Part shown: positions 1-8,479 of the stretch, in pieces
Position numbering within the stretch: the stretch's first letter is position 1
How the letters are laid out: every line of letters starts with the position of its first letter
NCBI GenBank assembly: GCA_041725955.1
Contig: JBGRQE010000008.1
Coordinates: 22,163 to 86,162 of the forward strand
Direction of reading: 5' to 3'
From: JBGRPZ01 sp041725955
GTDB lineage: Bacteria; Bacteroidota; Bacteroidia; Bacteroidales; JBGRPZ01
DNA length: 64,000 bases
Translations under genes and position numbers: made by a program
Notes under the pieces: generated by a model
Told to the model about the DNA's origin: nothing
The model's input: only the letters and a program-made list of their open reading frames with translations
Database searches by the model: none

Positions 1-1451
1 TTGTGAGTATTGGTGACTTCCAGATAATAACCAAAAACATTATTGTAGCCTATTTTCAAACTTGATATGCCAGTACGTTCATTCTCCCTCTTTTGAATTT
101 GGCATAGATAATCTTTGCCATTAAAAGCAAGTCTTCGCAGTTCATCCAATTCCTTATTTACACCATCAGCAATAACATTTCCTTTATTGACAAGTGCAGG
201 TGGATCATCATTTAATTCTAAACGAATTTTTTCACGAATAGAATCACAAATATTTAGTTGTTCGCAGATTTTTTTTAAACTTACATTCCCATATTTCAAT
301 CCTAATAGCTTAACCTTTTCAACGATATCTAGGCCTCTAAGCAATTGCAGTAATTCTCTGGGATTTATTCTTGAAACAGATACCTTTGCTACTAATCTTT
401 CTAAATCACCACACGATTTAAGGTTCGTTTCAATATTTTCGGATAAAGAAGAATCATCAATTAAATTATCAACAATATTCAAACGTTCATTAATTCTATA
501 ATTCTCCTTAAGAGGCATTGCTATCCATCTTTTTAACAGTCGCCCTCCCATAGGAGAAGATGTTCTATCCATAATCTCCAAAAGGGAAGTTGCTCCATCA
601 TTTGCAGATCCTAACAACTCAAGATTTCTAATTGTAAAACGATCTAACCAAACATAACGCTCTTCTTCAATACGTCGAATCTTAGAGATGTGAGAGACTT
701 TATCATGATGTGTTTCTGCTAAATAATGCAAAGCAGCTCCTGCTGCAATTATGGCATATTGTAGATTATTTATACCAAATCCCTTCAATGAATTGGTATT
801 AAAATGTCTCAATAAAGTTTCATTAGCAAAATCCTGTGTAAAAACCCAATCTTCCAAACAAGCTATATAAAGTTTATCACCAAAACGCGAAACAAAATCA
901 TGCTTCTGATTGCGCTGAACAACAATTTCGCTAGGAGATAAACTTTGCAACAATTTCTCTATATATTCCATTGAACCTTCAGCAACAAAGAACTCTCCTG
1001 TTGAAATATCCAGAAAAGAAATTCCTGCATTTTTCCTATCATAATGTAATGCAGCAAGAAAGTTATTTGCTTTCTGTTCTAGCACTTTATCATTAAAAGA
1101 AACTCCAGGAGTTACCAATTCTGTCACACCGCGCTTTACAATCTTTTTAGTAAGCTTTGGATCTTCCAACTGATCACAAATAGCTACTCTATGACCAGCT
1201 CGAACTAGCTTAGGCAAATAAGTATCTAAAGAATGGTGAGGAAATCCTGCCAATTCAACATAAGCAGCAGATCCATTTGCTCGCTTAGTTAATACAATTC
1301 CTAAAACCTTACTGGTTTTTATTGCATCCTCGCCAAAAGTTTCATAAAAATCTCCTACACGAAACAAGAGCAATGCATCTGGATACTTTGCTTTTATCGT
1401 GTTGTATTGCTTCATCAGAGGCGTCTCTGCCACTTTACTTGTTTTTGCCAA
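1..1451 (-). CDS. mutS: DNA mismatch repair ATPase MutS, N-terminal part (runs off the window)
   Basis: The reverse strand is open from 1451 to the window edge and reads as the first ~483 residues of MutS, the protein that recognises mismatched bases and starts repair. The mismatch-reading motif GDFYETFGEDA is at residues 33-43, with the intercalating Phe35-x-Glu37 pair. The connector and lever/core domains follow, ending in NNVFGYYLEVTNTH at the edge; the ATPase half lies outside. No ATG lies between the upstream stop and residue 13. A TTG at 1451 gives an N-terminus (AKTSKVAETPLMKQY) that places the Phe-x-Glu pair where E. coli MutS has it (35/37 against 36/38), so I prefer it. The alternative is ATG at 1415. 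It is divergent from the gene at 1607. Identity is very secure; only the start is uncertain. Confidence 0.95.
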   Translation of the reverse strand, partial: MAKTSKVAETPLMKQYNTIKAKYPDALLLFRVGDFYETFGEDAIKTSKVLGIVLTKRANGSAAYVELAGFPHHSLDTYLPKLVRAGHRVAICDQLEDPKLTKKIVKRGVTELVTPGVSFNDKVLEQKANNFLAALHYDRKNAGISFLDISTGEFFVAEGSMEYIEKLLQSLSPSEIVVQRNQKHDFVSRFGDKLYIACLEDWVFTQDFANETLLRHFNTNSLKGFGINNLQYAIIAAGAALHYLAETHHDKVSHISKIRRIEEERYVWLDRFTIRNLELLGSANDGATSLLEIMDRTSSPMGGRLLKRWIAMPLKENYRINERLNIVDNLIDDSSLSENIETNLKSCGDLERLVAKVSVSRINPRELLQLLRGLDIVEKVKLLGLKYGNVSLKKICEQLNICDSIREKIRLELNDDPPALVNKGNVIADGVNKELDELRRLAFNGKDYLCQIQKRENERTGISSLKIGYNNVFGYYLEVTNTH

Positions 1452-1538
1452 TTGTAAATGGATTTAAATATTACGAAGAATTAAGATAAAATCTGGAACA
1501 AAAATAGAAAAGAAAATAAACTATAATACTCCAAACAA

Positions 1539-1567
1539 TTGGTGTAAAAAATAAAAACATATATTTG
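1539..1567 (+). promoter_or_regulatory. Possible promoter of the 1607-6247 cluster
   Basis: TTG at 1539-1541, an 18-bp spacer and TATATTTG at 1560-1567 fit the Bacteroidota -33/-7 pattern (TTG...TAnnTTTG). It lies about 40 bp upstream of the ATG at 1607. The match is by eye only, and the spacer is slightly shorter than the usual 19-21. Confidence 0.4.
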
Positions 1568-1606
1568 CCTAATTCAGAATAATTGTACAATTGATTTTTT
1601 TTTAAA

Positions 1607-3586
1607 ATGGGAGTATTTCAGGAAAAGCAATTAAGTCGACTTACTATTAAATGGTTAATATTTATAATTTCAAGTATTGTATTTTTTATTATTTCAAAGC
1701 CAAATATACCAAAATACACTGGAGATTCTCTGGATTATATAGCTATGACAGAAAGTTGGAAGAATCATTTAAGTCCAGAAATTCAAATTGAAGATGTTAT
1801 TTCAACCAATAAAATCCAAGTCAAATATTTTAATGGCAGAGATATATTACCAGAAAATCCGGAATATTGGAAAATGGAAAACTTCATGGACCATTATTGG
1901 GTATATTATGGAACAGGAAATGGTAAAGCACATAATCAACATTTTTGGTTTTACTCACTGATCATAACCCCTTTTTATATATGCTTATCATATTTTAATT
2001 TATGTCCACTTTTAGCTTTTTCTTTTACAACATTTTTCCTGCTTTTAGGATTCATATATTTTATACTTTTTAAAAGTAAATTTAATACTATTAATGCTGT
2101 TTTTGTTATTTGCATTTTATTTTTCTCATCCTACCTATGGTATTCAAGAACAATTCATACTGAGGCCTATACTATGATATTAGTAACATGGTCTATGATA
2201 CTTTACTTTGAAAAAAAACATTATTCTTCATTGTTTTTAGCAAGTATAGCTGCTATACAAAACCCTCCCTTAATTATTTTAGCAGGTTTTATTTATGGAG
2301 AAAAATTAATACGCGAAAAATTCAAATTATCTTCAATAATCAAACTGTCTGTTTGTTCTGCAATTGGTTTTATAACGTACGCTTTCTATCTTATTGAGTT
2401 CCATATGCCAAGTATTATATCAGATCAAGGTATATTTATTGAAAACTTTAACTTCCGTCGGTTTTTGGGTGTGTTTTTTGATCTAGACCAAGGAATGATA
2501 TACTCAATACCTATAATACTCCCTTTATTTATCCTTGTTTATTGCATTGAATTATTTAAAGCCATAAAACTAAAACAATTAAAATTTCATTTTTTTATTC
2601 CGCTAGTTATCTCCATTATATGCCTAGGTTTTATGGGGATGTTTAATTGGAATCACGGAATGTTAATAATTAGCCGATATACAGTATGGTTATCAGCAAT
2701 TATTTTCATCTATTTTATTTTCCTTACACTAAATAAAAAATACTTTAAATATTTAATGATTCCGATACTCGCCTCTCAAATATTTATTGCTTTTTATTTT
2801 GGCGGAACTTATCCTGAAGGCTGGGGTGTTGAACGGAAACCATTATCCGATTATATGTTGAAAAAACACCCCAAATATTACAATCCAGATTGGCAAATTT
2901 TTCAAGCAAGATCTATTATGAAATGGGACAAACAACCTTTCGTTCCTTTACTAGATGATGATGGAGTTCCATATAAAATAGGCTTTACCAAAGGAAATGA
3001 AGATAAAGCTGCGGAATATGGATATTCAAAAGAACAAATTGAAAAATTTAAAAGAGAAACAAAGTTTTATGCAAACTATGGCTATATAAATGAAACTCCT
3101 GCGTTTCCTGAAATTGCAAAAAACAGGCTATTGAAAACAACAATAAAATTTAACATAGACCAGTCAAATGGAGAGCATACGCCTTCCAATTATATGGAAT
3201 ACATTGCCAATAATAGAAATAGCGTTTCTACAGAAAAAGCTTTTGTGGGAAAGAAATCATTTAAAATTAGTCAACACTCGAGGTACTTTTATATTTTTGA
3301 TCTTCCTATAAAGAAGGAAGGAATTGTTGTGTTTTCAGCATGGATTAATGAAACAAATGATAAAACTAGCTTAGTTGTAAATAATAACAATTTATGGAAT
3401 AGCAACAACTCGTCATTAAAAGAAAAAGATGAATGGCATAAAAAAGAGCTGCGGCTAAAGGTAAATCCAAATATGGAATTATTAAAATTTTCATTTGACA
3501 CACCACAAGATGAAGATATTTTTATCGATAATATTGAAATCGACTACATAAAAAACAATCAACAAGCGTCCATTATAAATAACTAA
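1607..3586 (+). CDS. GT-C-like multi-pass membrane protein with C-terminal sugar-binding-like domain
   Basis: A 659-residue protein with about ten predicted membrane segments over residues 15-400 and a soluble C-terminal third. After the first membrane segment comes TGDSLDYIAM (Asp40, Asp43, Tyr44). This is where GT-C glycosyltransferases that use polyprenyl-phosphate sugars carry their catalytic acidic residue in the first outer loop. The last ~150 residues look like a beta-sandwich of the carbohydrate-binding kind (alternating strands, ending DEDIFIDNIEIDY). The next two genes, an MBOAT acyltransferase and an SGNH protein, suggest that the three act together on a surface glycan or lipid-linked sugar. 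Family membership is inferred from topology and the Asp motif; the substrate is unknown. It could instead be a membrane protein of unknown function of the same shape. Confidence 0.6.
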   Translation: MGVFQEKQLSRLTIKWLIFIISSIVFFIISKPNIPKYTGDSLDYIAMTESWKNHLSPEIQIEDVISTNKIQVKYFNGRDILPENPEYWKMENFMDHYWVYYGTGNGKAHNQHFWFYSLIITPFYICLSYFNLCPLLAFSFTTFFLLLGFIYFILFKSKFNTINAVFVICILFFSSYLWYSRTIHTEAYTMILVTWSMILYFEKKHYSSLFLASIAAIQNPPLIILAGFIYGEKLIREKFKLSSIIKLSVCSAIGFITYAFYLIEFHMPSIISDQGIFIENFNFRRFLGVFFDLDQGMIYSIPIILPLFILVYCIELFKAIKLKQLKFHFFIPLVISIICLGFMGMFNWNHGMLIISRYTVWLSAIIFIYFIFLTLNKKYFKYLMIPILASQIFIAFYFGGTYPEGWGVERKPLSDYMLKKHPKYYNPDWQIFQARSIMKWDKQPFVPLLDDDGVPYKIGFTKGNEDKAAEYGYSKEQIEKFKRETKFYANYGYINETPAFPEIAKNRLLKTTIKFNIDQSNGEHTPSNYMEYIANNRNSVSTEKAFVGKKSFKISQHSRYFYIFDLPIKKEGIVVFSAWINETNDKTSLVVNNNNLWNSNNSSLKEKDEWHKKELRLKVNPNMELLKFSFDTPQDEDIFIDNIEIDYIKNNQQASIINN

Positions 3587-3653
3587 TACTAATTTGTTGT
3601 GGAAATCAAAATAATTGTTTTTTTATGTTTTCAGTAAATATAGTTTTGAAATT

Positions 3654-5102
3654 ATGATTTTTAGTTCAGGGGTTTTTCTATTTATTTTCTTACCAATAAT
3701 TTTGGTTGGAAATTTTTTACTAAAAAAAGAATTTAAGAATATTTTTCTTCTTATAGGAAGTTTAATTTTTTTTGCTTGGGGAGGAGTTAGCTATTCAGCA
3801 ATTTTAATTTTATCGTTATTAATCAATTATTTTTCTGGGCTAGCGATTAACTACTTTAAAGGAACAAAAAAGAAAACATCCCTTATTATTGCAATAATTT
3901 TAAATATAGGAGTACTTGGCACATTCAAATACGCAGATTTTATTGTAGAAAACATAAATCATCTATCTAACTTATTTAAGTTTACTGAAATAAAAGCTCC
4001 TGGAATTATTTTACCTATTGGAATTTCTTTTTATACATTCCAAGCAATGTCTTATATTATAGACGTGTATAGAGAGGAAGTTGGAGTACAAAAGAATTTC
4101 TTCAAATTAGCATTATACATATCATTCTTCCCACAACTAATTGCCGGACCAATAGTAAGATATAAAGACATTGAAAAACAAATCAATGAACGAAAAGACA
4201 ATATAATCAACCTGACATTAGGTATACAACGCTTTGTTTTAGGATTAGTAAAAAAAGTTATAATAGCAGATCAATTTGCTTTAGTAGCAGATACTGTATT
4301 TAATATATCAGATAGTAACTTGGGCTTTATAACTGCTTGGATTGGCATCGCAGCTTATACTATTCAAATCTATTTTGACTTTTCCGGATATTCCGACATG
4401 GCTATTGGGTTAGGGAAAATGTTTGGATTTCAATTCCCAGAAAATTTCAATTTTCCATATATCGCCAAATCAATTCGTGAATTTTGGCAAAGATGGCATA
4501 TCACACTCTCTTCATGGTTTAGAAACTATCTATATTTTTCTTTGGGAGGAAACAAAAAAAGCCAGTCACGCACCATCATTAATTTACTTATTGTTTTCTT
4601 TGCCACATCTATCTGGCATGGTGCAAATTGGAATTTTGTAATTTGGGGGATGACACATGGTTTCTTTATGATGCTTGAACGCCTTGGATTAGCCAAAATA
4701 CTAAACAAACTATGGACTCCTATTCAGCATATCTATACTTTATTTATTGTAATGACTGCTTGGATTTTTTTCAGATCACCTGATTTTTCACATGGTTATC
4801 AATTTCTACTTAGTTTATTTAACTTTCAAAATTCAGAAATTTCATATGAAGTAAAATCTTTAGTATTTACTAATTTATTTTTAACAACTTCGATAATTGC
4901 ATTAATAAGTTGCACACCTTTTTGGTTAATCCTAAAAAGAAATATAAACAACTTAACATTACATTTAAATCATAAAATTCGAAATTTACTAGGTTTAAGC
5001 TATCAAATTGGAGAAAGCTTGACTATTTGCTCTGGATTATATATTTCAAGCATAATAATTATCTCCGATTCATACTCTCCATTTATCTATTTTCAATTTT
5101 AA
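3654..5102 (+). CDS. MBOAT O-acyltransferase, AlgI-like (first copy)
   Basis: A 482-residue polytopic membrane enzyme of the MBOAT family, relatives of alginate O-acetylation protein AlgI, which passes acetyl groups across the inner membrane to a partner. Motifs are EFWQRWHITLSSWF with His282 and IWHGANW with the invariant His322. I chose the ATG at 3654 rather than the in-frame ATG at 3615 because MIFSSGVFLFIFLP is the family's usual N-terminus. With this start both histidines also fall at the same numbers (282 and 322) as in the second copy at 32512. The next gene, 8 bp downstream, encodes its likely periplasmic partner. There are no alginate polymerase genes nearby, so the acetylated polymer is unknown. 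Confidence 0.85.
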   Translation: MIFSSGVFLFIFLPIILVGNFLLKKEFKNIFLLIGSLIFFAWGGVSYSAILILSLLINYFSGLAINYFKGTKKKTSLIIAIILNIGVLGTFKYADFIVENINHLSNLFKFTEIKAPGIILPIGISFYTFQAMSYIIDVYREEVGVQKNFFKLALYISFFPQLIAGPIVRYKDIEKQINERKDNIINLTLGIQRFVLGLVKKVIIADQFALVADTVFNISDSNLGFITAWIGIAAYTIQIYFDFSGYSDMAIGLGKMFGFQFPENFNFPYIAKSIREFWQRWHITLSSWFRNYLYFSLGGNKKSQSRTIINLLIVFFATSIWHGANWNFVIWGMTHGFFMMLERLGLAKILNKLWTPIQHIYTLFIVMTAWIFFRSPDFSHGYQFLLSLFNFQNSEISYEVKSLVFTNLFLTTSIIALISCTPFWLILKRNINNLTLHLNHKIRNLLGLSYQIGESLTICSGLYISSIIIISDSYSPFIYFQF

Positions 5103-5110
5103 AAACATAG

Positions 5111-6247
5111 ATGATGAAAAAAATAAAATATATACTAATACCAACAGGTTTTATTCTCTTTTTGATTTTCCCAAAAATCAATGTTATCACCCATTGGGTT
5201 AAACCTTTGAACTTAGAAGAGAACAGGATAATGTCTGAAAAACCAGATTTTAACATTACAAATCTGGATCCATTTCCTATGGCATATGAAAAATACTATA
5301 ATGATAATTTTTGTTTAAAATCAAACTTCGTAGGAAGATATAACTACTTCAAATTCAGACTAAACAAAAAATCACCAAACCCAAAATCTGTTCTTGTTGG
5401 TAAAAAAGATTTCTTCTTTTATAATGATCAATCAATCAAAATAGTAAGTGGGATTTTCCAATATTCTAAAGAACAACTTGACGCTTTTAAGAAAGAAATT
5501 CAAAGTAGAACAGAATTACTAAAGAAAGAAAACTGCAAATATTATCTTGCAATTATCCCAACAAAAGGAGTAATTTATAATGAATACCTCCCTGATGATA
5601 TTCAAGTAGTAAAAAAAAATATAAGATCTACTGAAATATTAATTAAATACTTAAGAGACAATGGCTGCGACAATGTAATTTATTTGCAATCCGCACTTGA
5701 AGAAGCAAAGAAAAAACACAGAATATTTCATAAACATGACAATCATTGGAATAATAATGGTGCCTTTGCTGCAACAACTGCTATTCAAAAAAGAATTCAA
5801 AAAGACTTTCCTAATGTAAGAATATACGACCTCAAAGATTATACAATTAGAAGCGAAAAGGTTAATCAAGGGGGTGATTTAGCAAATATAATTGGTCTAA
5901 GTCCTTTCTTAACAGAAACCAAATTTAAATACATCCCAAACAACGATTTACCTCAAGTTTTCAATGGAAACAAAAAGAATTATCCAATCCCCGAAGGTTT
6001 TGCTTATGGATGGGGATATGAGGTTCAAAAAAGAACAGAAAATGACTCTTTACCAAAATTAATGGTAGTAAACAATTCGTTTGGCCCATACACAAATGAA
6101 TTTCTTTCACGAAGTTTTTCCAAATCTGTATATATCTGGGATAAATGGGAGTTTAAACTTAATGATGATATAAGAAGAGTGGAAAAGCCAGATGTTTTTC
6201 TAACATTAATTACCGACTTTTCTTTAGATGCATTATTGAAAAAATAA
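5111..6247 (+). CDS. AlgJ/AlgX-like SGNH acetyltransferase partner of the MBOAT protein (first copy)
   Basis: A 378-residue protein with one N-terminal membrane anchor (about residues 5-23) and a periplasmic SGNH-like domain of the AlgJ/AlgX/DHHW group, which complete O-acetyl transfer started by an MBOAT protein. The Asp-x-His pair is clear: KHDNHWNNNG with Asp210 and His212. The candidate nucleophile is Ser323 in VVNNSFGPY, where the usual Asp before the serine is Asn. It starts 8 bp after the MBOAT gene, so the two are surely co-transcribed. The paralogous pair is at 32512-35091. Acyltransferase function is inferred from family and context; the acceptor is unknown. Confidence 0.75.
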   Translation: MMKKIKYILIPTGFILFLIFPKINVITHWVKPLNLEENRIMSEKPDFNITNLDPFPMAYEKYYNDNFCLKSNFVGRYNYFKFRLNKKSPNPKSVLVGKKDFFFYNDQSIKIVSGIFQYSKEQLDAFKKEIQSRTELLKKENCKYYLAIIPTKGVIYNEYLPDDIQVVKKNIRSTEILIKYLRDNGCDNVIYLQSALEEAKKKHRIFHKHDNHWNNNGAFAATTAIQKRIQKDFPNVRIYDLKDYTIRSEKVNQGGDLANIIGLSPFLTETKFKYIPNNDLPQVFNGNKKNYPIPEGFAYGWGYEVQKRTENDSLPKLMVVNNSFGPYTNEFLSRSFSKSVYIWDKWEFKLNDDIRRVEKPDVFLTLITDFSLDALLKK

Positions 6248-6322
6248 CACAAAAGAAAAGGCATTACTAGTATTCACAAAATCAATCAGATAAAAAAAAG
6301 AGAAAAAAAATCATATTTTTTC

Positions 6323-6354
6323 TTGCATAAAAAAGAAAAAACTTTCTATATTTG
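6323..6354 (+). promoter_or_regulatory. Promoter of the tRNA-Gly/tRNA-Leu unit
   Basis: TTG at 6323-6325, 21-bp spacer, TATATTTG at 6347-6354, 16 bp before the tRNA-Gly 5' end. This is a near-ideal Bacteroidota promoter. The bases after the -7 box (TTTGCACTCGCAA, 6351-6363) recur exactly in the promoter of the initiator tRNA near 41530. Confidence 0.75.
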
Positions 6355-6370
6355 CACTCGCAAACGACAA

Positions 6371-6443
6371 GCGAAAGTAGCTCAGCTGGTAGAGCATAAC
6401 CTTGCCAAGGTTAGGGTCGCGAGTTCGAATCTCGTCTTTCGCT
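6371..6443 (+). tRNA. tRNA-Gly (anticodon GCC)
   Basis: A 73-nt cloverleaf: acceptor arms GCGAAAG/CTTTCGC, D arm GCTCAGCTGGTAGAGC, anticodon arm TAACCTTGCCAAGGTTA with GCC in the loop, T arm GCGAGTTCGAATCTCGT, discriminator T. CCA is not encoded. Confidence 0.97.
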
Positions 6444-6476
6444 CAAAAGGCTAAAACGCCTTTTCGCAACCAAAAC

Positions 6477-6561
6477 GCCCAGGTGGTGGAATTGGTAGAC
6501 ACGTTGGACTTAAAATCCAATGGCCATCGCGGCCGTGCGGGTTCAAGTCCCGCCCTGGGTA
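6477..6561 (+). tRNA. tRNA-Leu (anticodon TAA)
   Basis: An 85-nt class II tRNA with a long variable arm. Acceptor arms are GCCCAGG/CCTGGGT (one G-T pair), the anticodon arm TTGGACTTAAAATCCAA carries TAA, the T arm is GCGGGTTCAAGTCCCGC and the discriminator is A. It is 33 nt after tRNA-Gly and probably co-transcribed with it. Confidence 0.97.
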
Positions 6562-6565
6562 CAAA

Positions 6566-6597
6566 AGCAGATTTCATTCGAAATCTGCTTTTTTTTT
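6566..6597 (+). terminator. Rho-independent terminator of the tRNA unit
   Basis: Perfect 10-bp stem AGCAGATTTC/GAAATCTGCT with a 4-nt loop, followed directly by eight T. Confidence 0.9.
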
Positions 6598-6702
6598 ATC
6601 CCCTATTTAAAATGGATCACCCACTAATGGAATCAAGGATCAAGTCGATAACTTGGGATCAATCCGAAAATCTGGTGGATGAATATTTTTTTACGGGATC
6701 GT

Positions 6703-6853
6703 CCGTATAATCATACGGCCCTACTATCTAACCCATAAATCTATGCGACAATGTTTATTGTCGAGGAATAATAATTGGGTTTGTTTTTTGGCAAATAAAT
6801 ATTTGCCTGTATGATATGAATCGTATTGTCGTAGGGCTGTATGATTATACAGC
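6703..6853. repeat. MITE-like inverted-repeat element in intergenic DNA
   Basis: The ends are 22-bp inverted arms (6703-6724 and 6832-6853) matching at 20 of 22 positions. Each arm also contains its own hairpin: CCGTAT-AATC-ATACGG on the left, and GGCTGTAT-GATT-ATACAGCC (6836-6855) at the right. The two mismatches between the arms are paired changes that keep each hairpin intact. Inside lie two more perfect palindromes, CGACAAT-GTTT-ATTGTCG (6746-6763) and GGCAAATA-AA-TATTTGCC (6791-6808). There is no open reading frame, so it is a non-coding structured repeat or the remnant of one. The rest of 6598-7455 shows no credible gene. Confidence 0.55.
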
Positions 6854-7086
6854 CGGTTAATTTTAAATTATCGGCAGATTTCCAAACCCTACGATCTCAA
6901 GATAATCCAATATCCCTGCTGGTGAAAATAATTCTAGTAAAGCTAAACTCATATCGTTTTATAGTGCAAAATTGTAAACTCTAAAAATTAGATCTCACTT
7001 TTACTGGTGATTCGGAATCAAGAACAGTAATGATTGCAACAGTCTCTAGTAAGCTAGCACTTTAACTCAAGTAAGCTTTCGTTAAA

Positions 7087-7218
7087 TACCTAGGAGGTTT
7101 TCATAAAATACCTAGGAGGTTTTTATTAAATACCTAGGAGGTTTTCATCAAATATCTAGGAGGTTTTCATCGAATATCTAGGAGGTTTTCATCAAATATC
7201 TAGGAGGTTTTTATCCAA
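7087..7218. repeat. Tandem array, six units of exactly 22 bp
   Basis: Six head-to-tail copies of a 22-bp unit (first copy TACCTAGGAGGTTTTCATAA plus AA). The first three begin TACC and the last three TATC, and only the five or six 3' bases vary. There is no open frame and no gene until 7456. The core AGGAGGT matches the anti-Shine-Dalgarno end of 16S rRNA, although Bacteroidota seldom use it. The uniform spacing, close to two DNA turns, suggests a protein-binding iteron array or simply expansion by slippage. Confidence 0.85.
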
Positions 7219-7455
7219 ACTAAAGCAATAGCGATTGTGTTTTGACGTCATATCACAACAATAGATAGTCGAAGAAACCTAAAAAAGCCTTTGGTCTCTA
7301 GGTGCATTCATTAGACATATATACCAAAATAGAGGTGCATTTAAAAAATGCTTCACCGAATTTCTTATAAAATCAAAATTCCCTTACCTTAGCATCCATT
7401 CCAGAATCAACCTCAATCAAAAAGATAATCAATCCATCGTGTAAAAAGTCAAATT

Positions 7456-8451
7456 ATGAAGCATGTTCAATTAATTGCGAATATTGTTCTTATTGCCATT
7501 GGTTTAATATTTGGAGTTGTTTTTTTCCGCCCAGGATTTTACGACTTAAGTCTTATTATGTTTTCAATTGCTCTTGCAAGTATTTTATACCAACTTTTAG
7601 GTGGCATAAAAGAATCAAACTCATTCAATTTAGGAGCTATTAAATTTGGAGGATCAGCGGCTATTCTTATTGGATTTATGTATTTCCTTGATCAAGTTAT
7701 CTATCCAAGCCAAGAAGAACAAAATTCACAAAAACATGTACAAGAAATTTTCTCTAAAATGAATTGGATACCAATAAATATCAATTCAGGAAAAATTCAT
7801 GAGTTTCACTTTCCAGATATTCAATTCGCCAAAGTTTTTCCTAAGAAAGAAGTTCTAACACTCTTAGAAAGAAATAAAATTCCTTTTAATCCCAAAATCA
7901 TTGAATCACCAAACATAAATCCACAATCAGATCTCACATTTAAAAATGCACTTAACGGTAAAGTTTTAAAAGCAGATGAATGGTTCGCGATCCATAAAGA
8001 AACAAAAACTCCATTTTGTTTGGAAGCAATATATAATAAAACAAAAACCATCCCCGATCCAGAAAAGAATAAAATTTATACGAAAAATGGATTTTACAAG
8101 GATACCTACATCCCTGTTGAAAAGTTAAGAGAAGACACCTTAGTTAGTATAAAACTAACATCAGAAAAACATTATGCTGAACCCTCAGAAACCAACACTC
8201 CTTTCCGAATCTCTCATGACATAGTATGTGCACGCTTTTCTGTGCTATATGACAACAAACCTCTGGTAACAGAAAGAAAGCTAAAAAAAGGCTTCTCTTG
8301 TCTAAAAATGATTGATACAATCTCGGCATACCTCCTCACATTAGAACAATGTAGAGCCGAGGACTGCACGAATAAAGAAGGAAAAGAAATCAAAGCCTTT
8401 TCTAAATGGGTTATTCAGAAAGTATCTTTTGATGGTAAGCATATAGATTAG
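7456..8451 (+). CDS. Membrane protein of unknown function
   Basis: A 331-residue protein that I do not recognise. The N-terminus has three likely membrane segments (about residues 7-25, 30-50 and 65-82). A soluble domain of ~240 residues follows, rich in Lys and Glu, with five cysteines (one in the CLEAI segment, the rest in the last third, including CRAEDC). The gene ends 28 bp before the secreted T9SS protein at 8480, so the two are probably co-transcribed. It follows the 22-bp repeat array after about 240 bp of non-coding DNA. No function is assigned. Confidence 0.6.
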   Translation: MKHVQLIANIVLIAIGLIFGVVFFRPGFYDLSLIMFSIALASILYQLLGGIKESNSFNLGAIKFGGSAAILIGFMYFLDQVIYPSQEEQNSQKHVQEIFSKMNWIPININSGKIHEFHFPDIQFAKVFPKKEVLTLLERNKIPFNPKIIESPNINPQSDLTFKNALNGKVLKADEWFAIHKETKTPFCLEAIYNKTKTIPDPEKNKIYTKNGFYKDTYIPVEKLREDTLVSIKLTSEKHYAEPSETNTPFRISHDIVCARFSVLYDNKPLVTERKLKKGFSCLKMIDTISAYLLTLEQCRAEDCTNKEGKEIKAFSKWVIQKVSFDGKHID

Positions 8452-8479
8452 TTAACCTAAACAATTTATCAAATCGTCT

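Noticed and set aside
3615..3653. Upstream ATG for the first MBOAT gene
   Set aside because: The later ATG gives the family's usual N-terminus and identical histidine numbering with the paralogue.
6402..6710. Open reading frame of 102 codons on the plus strand
   Set aside because: It runs through both tRNA genes and a terminator; chance frame.
7087..7218. CRISPR array
   Set aside because: The repeats are head-to-tail with no unique spacers of 25-40 bp, and no cas gene is in the window.
6371..7455. Integrated element using tRNA-Leu as attachment site
   Set aside because: No repeat of the tRNA 3' end, integrase or foreign gene block was seen downstream.
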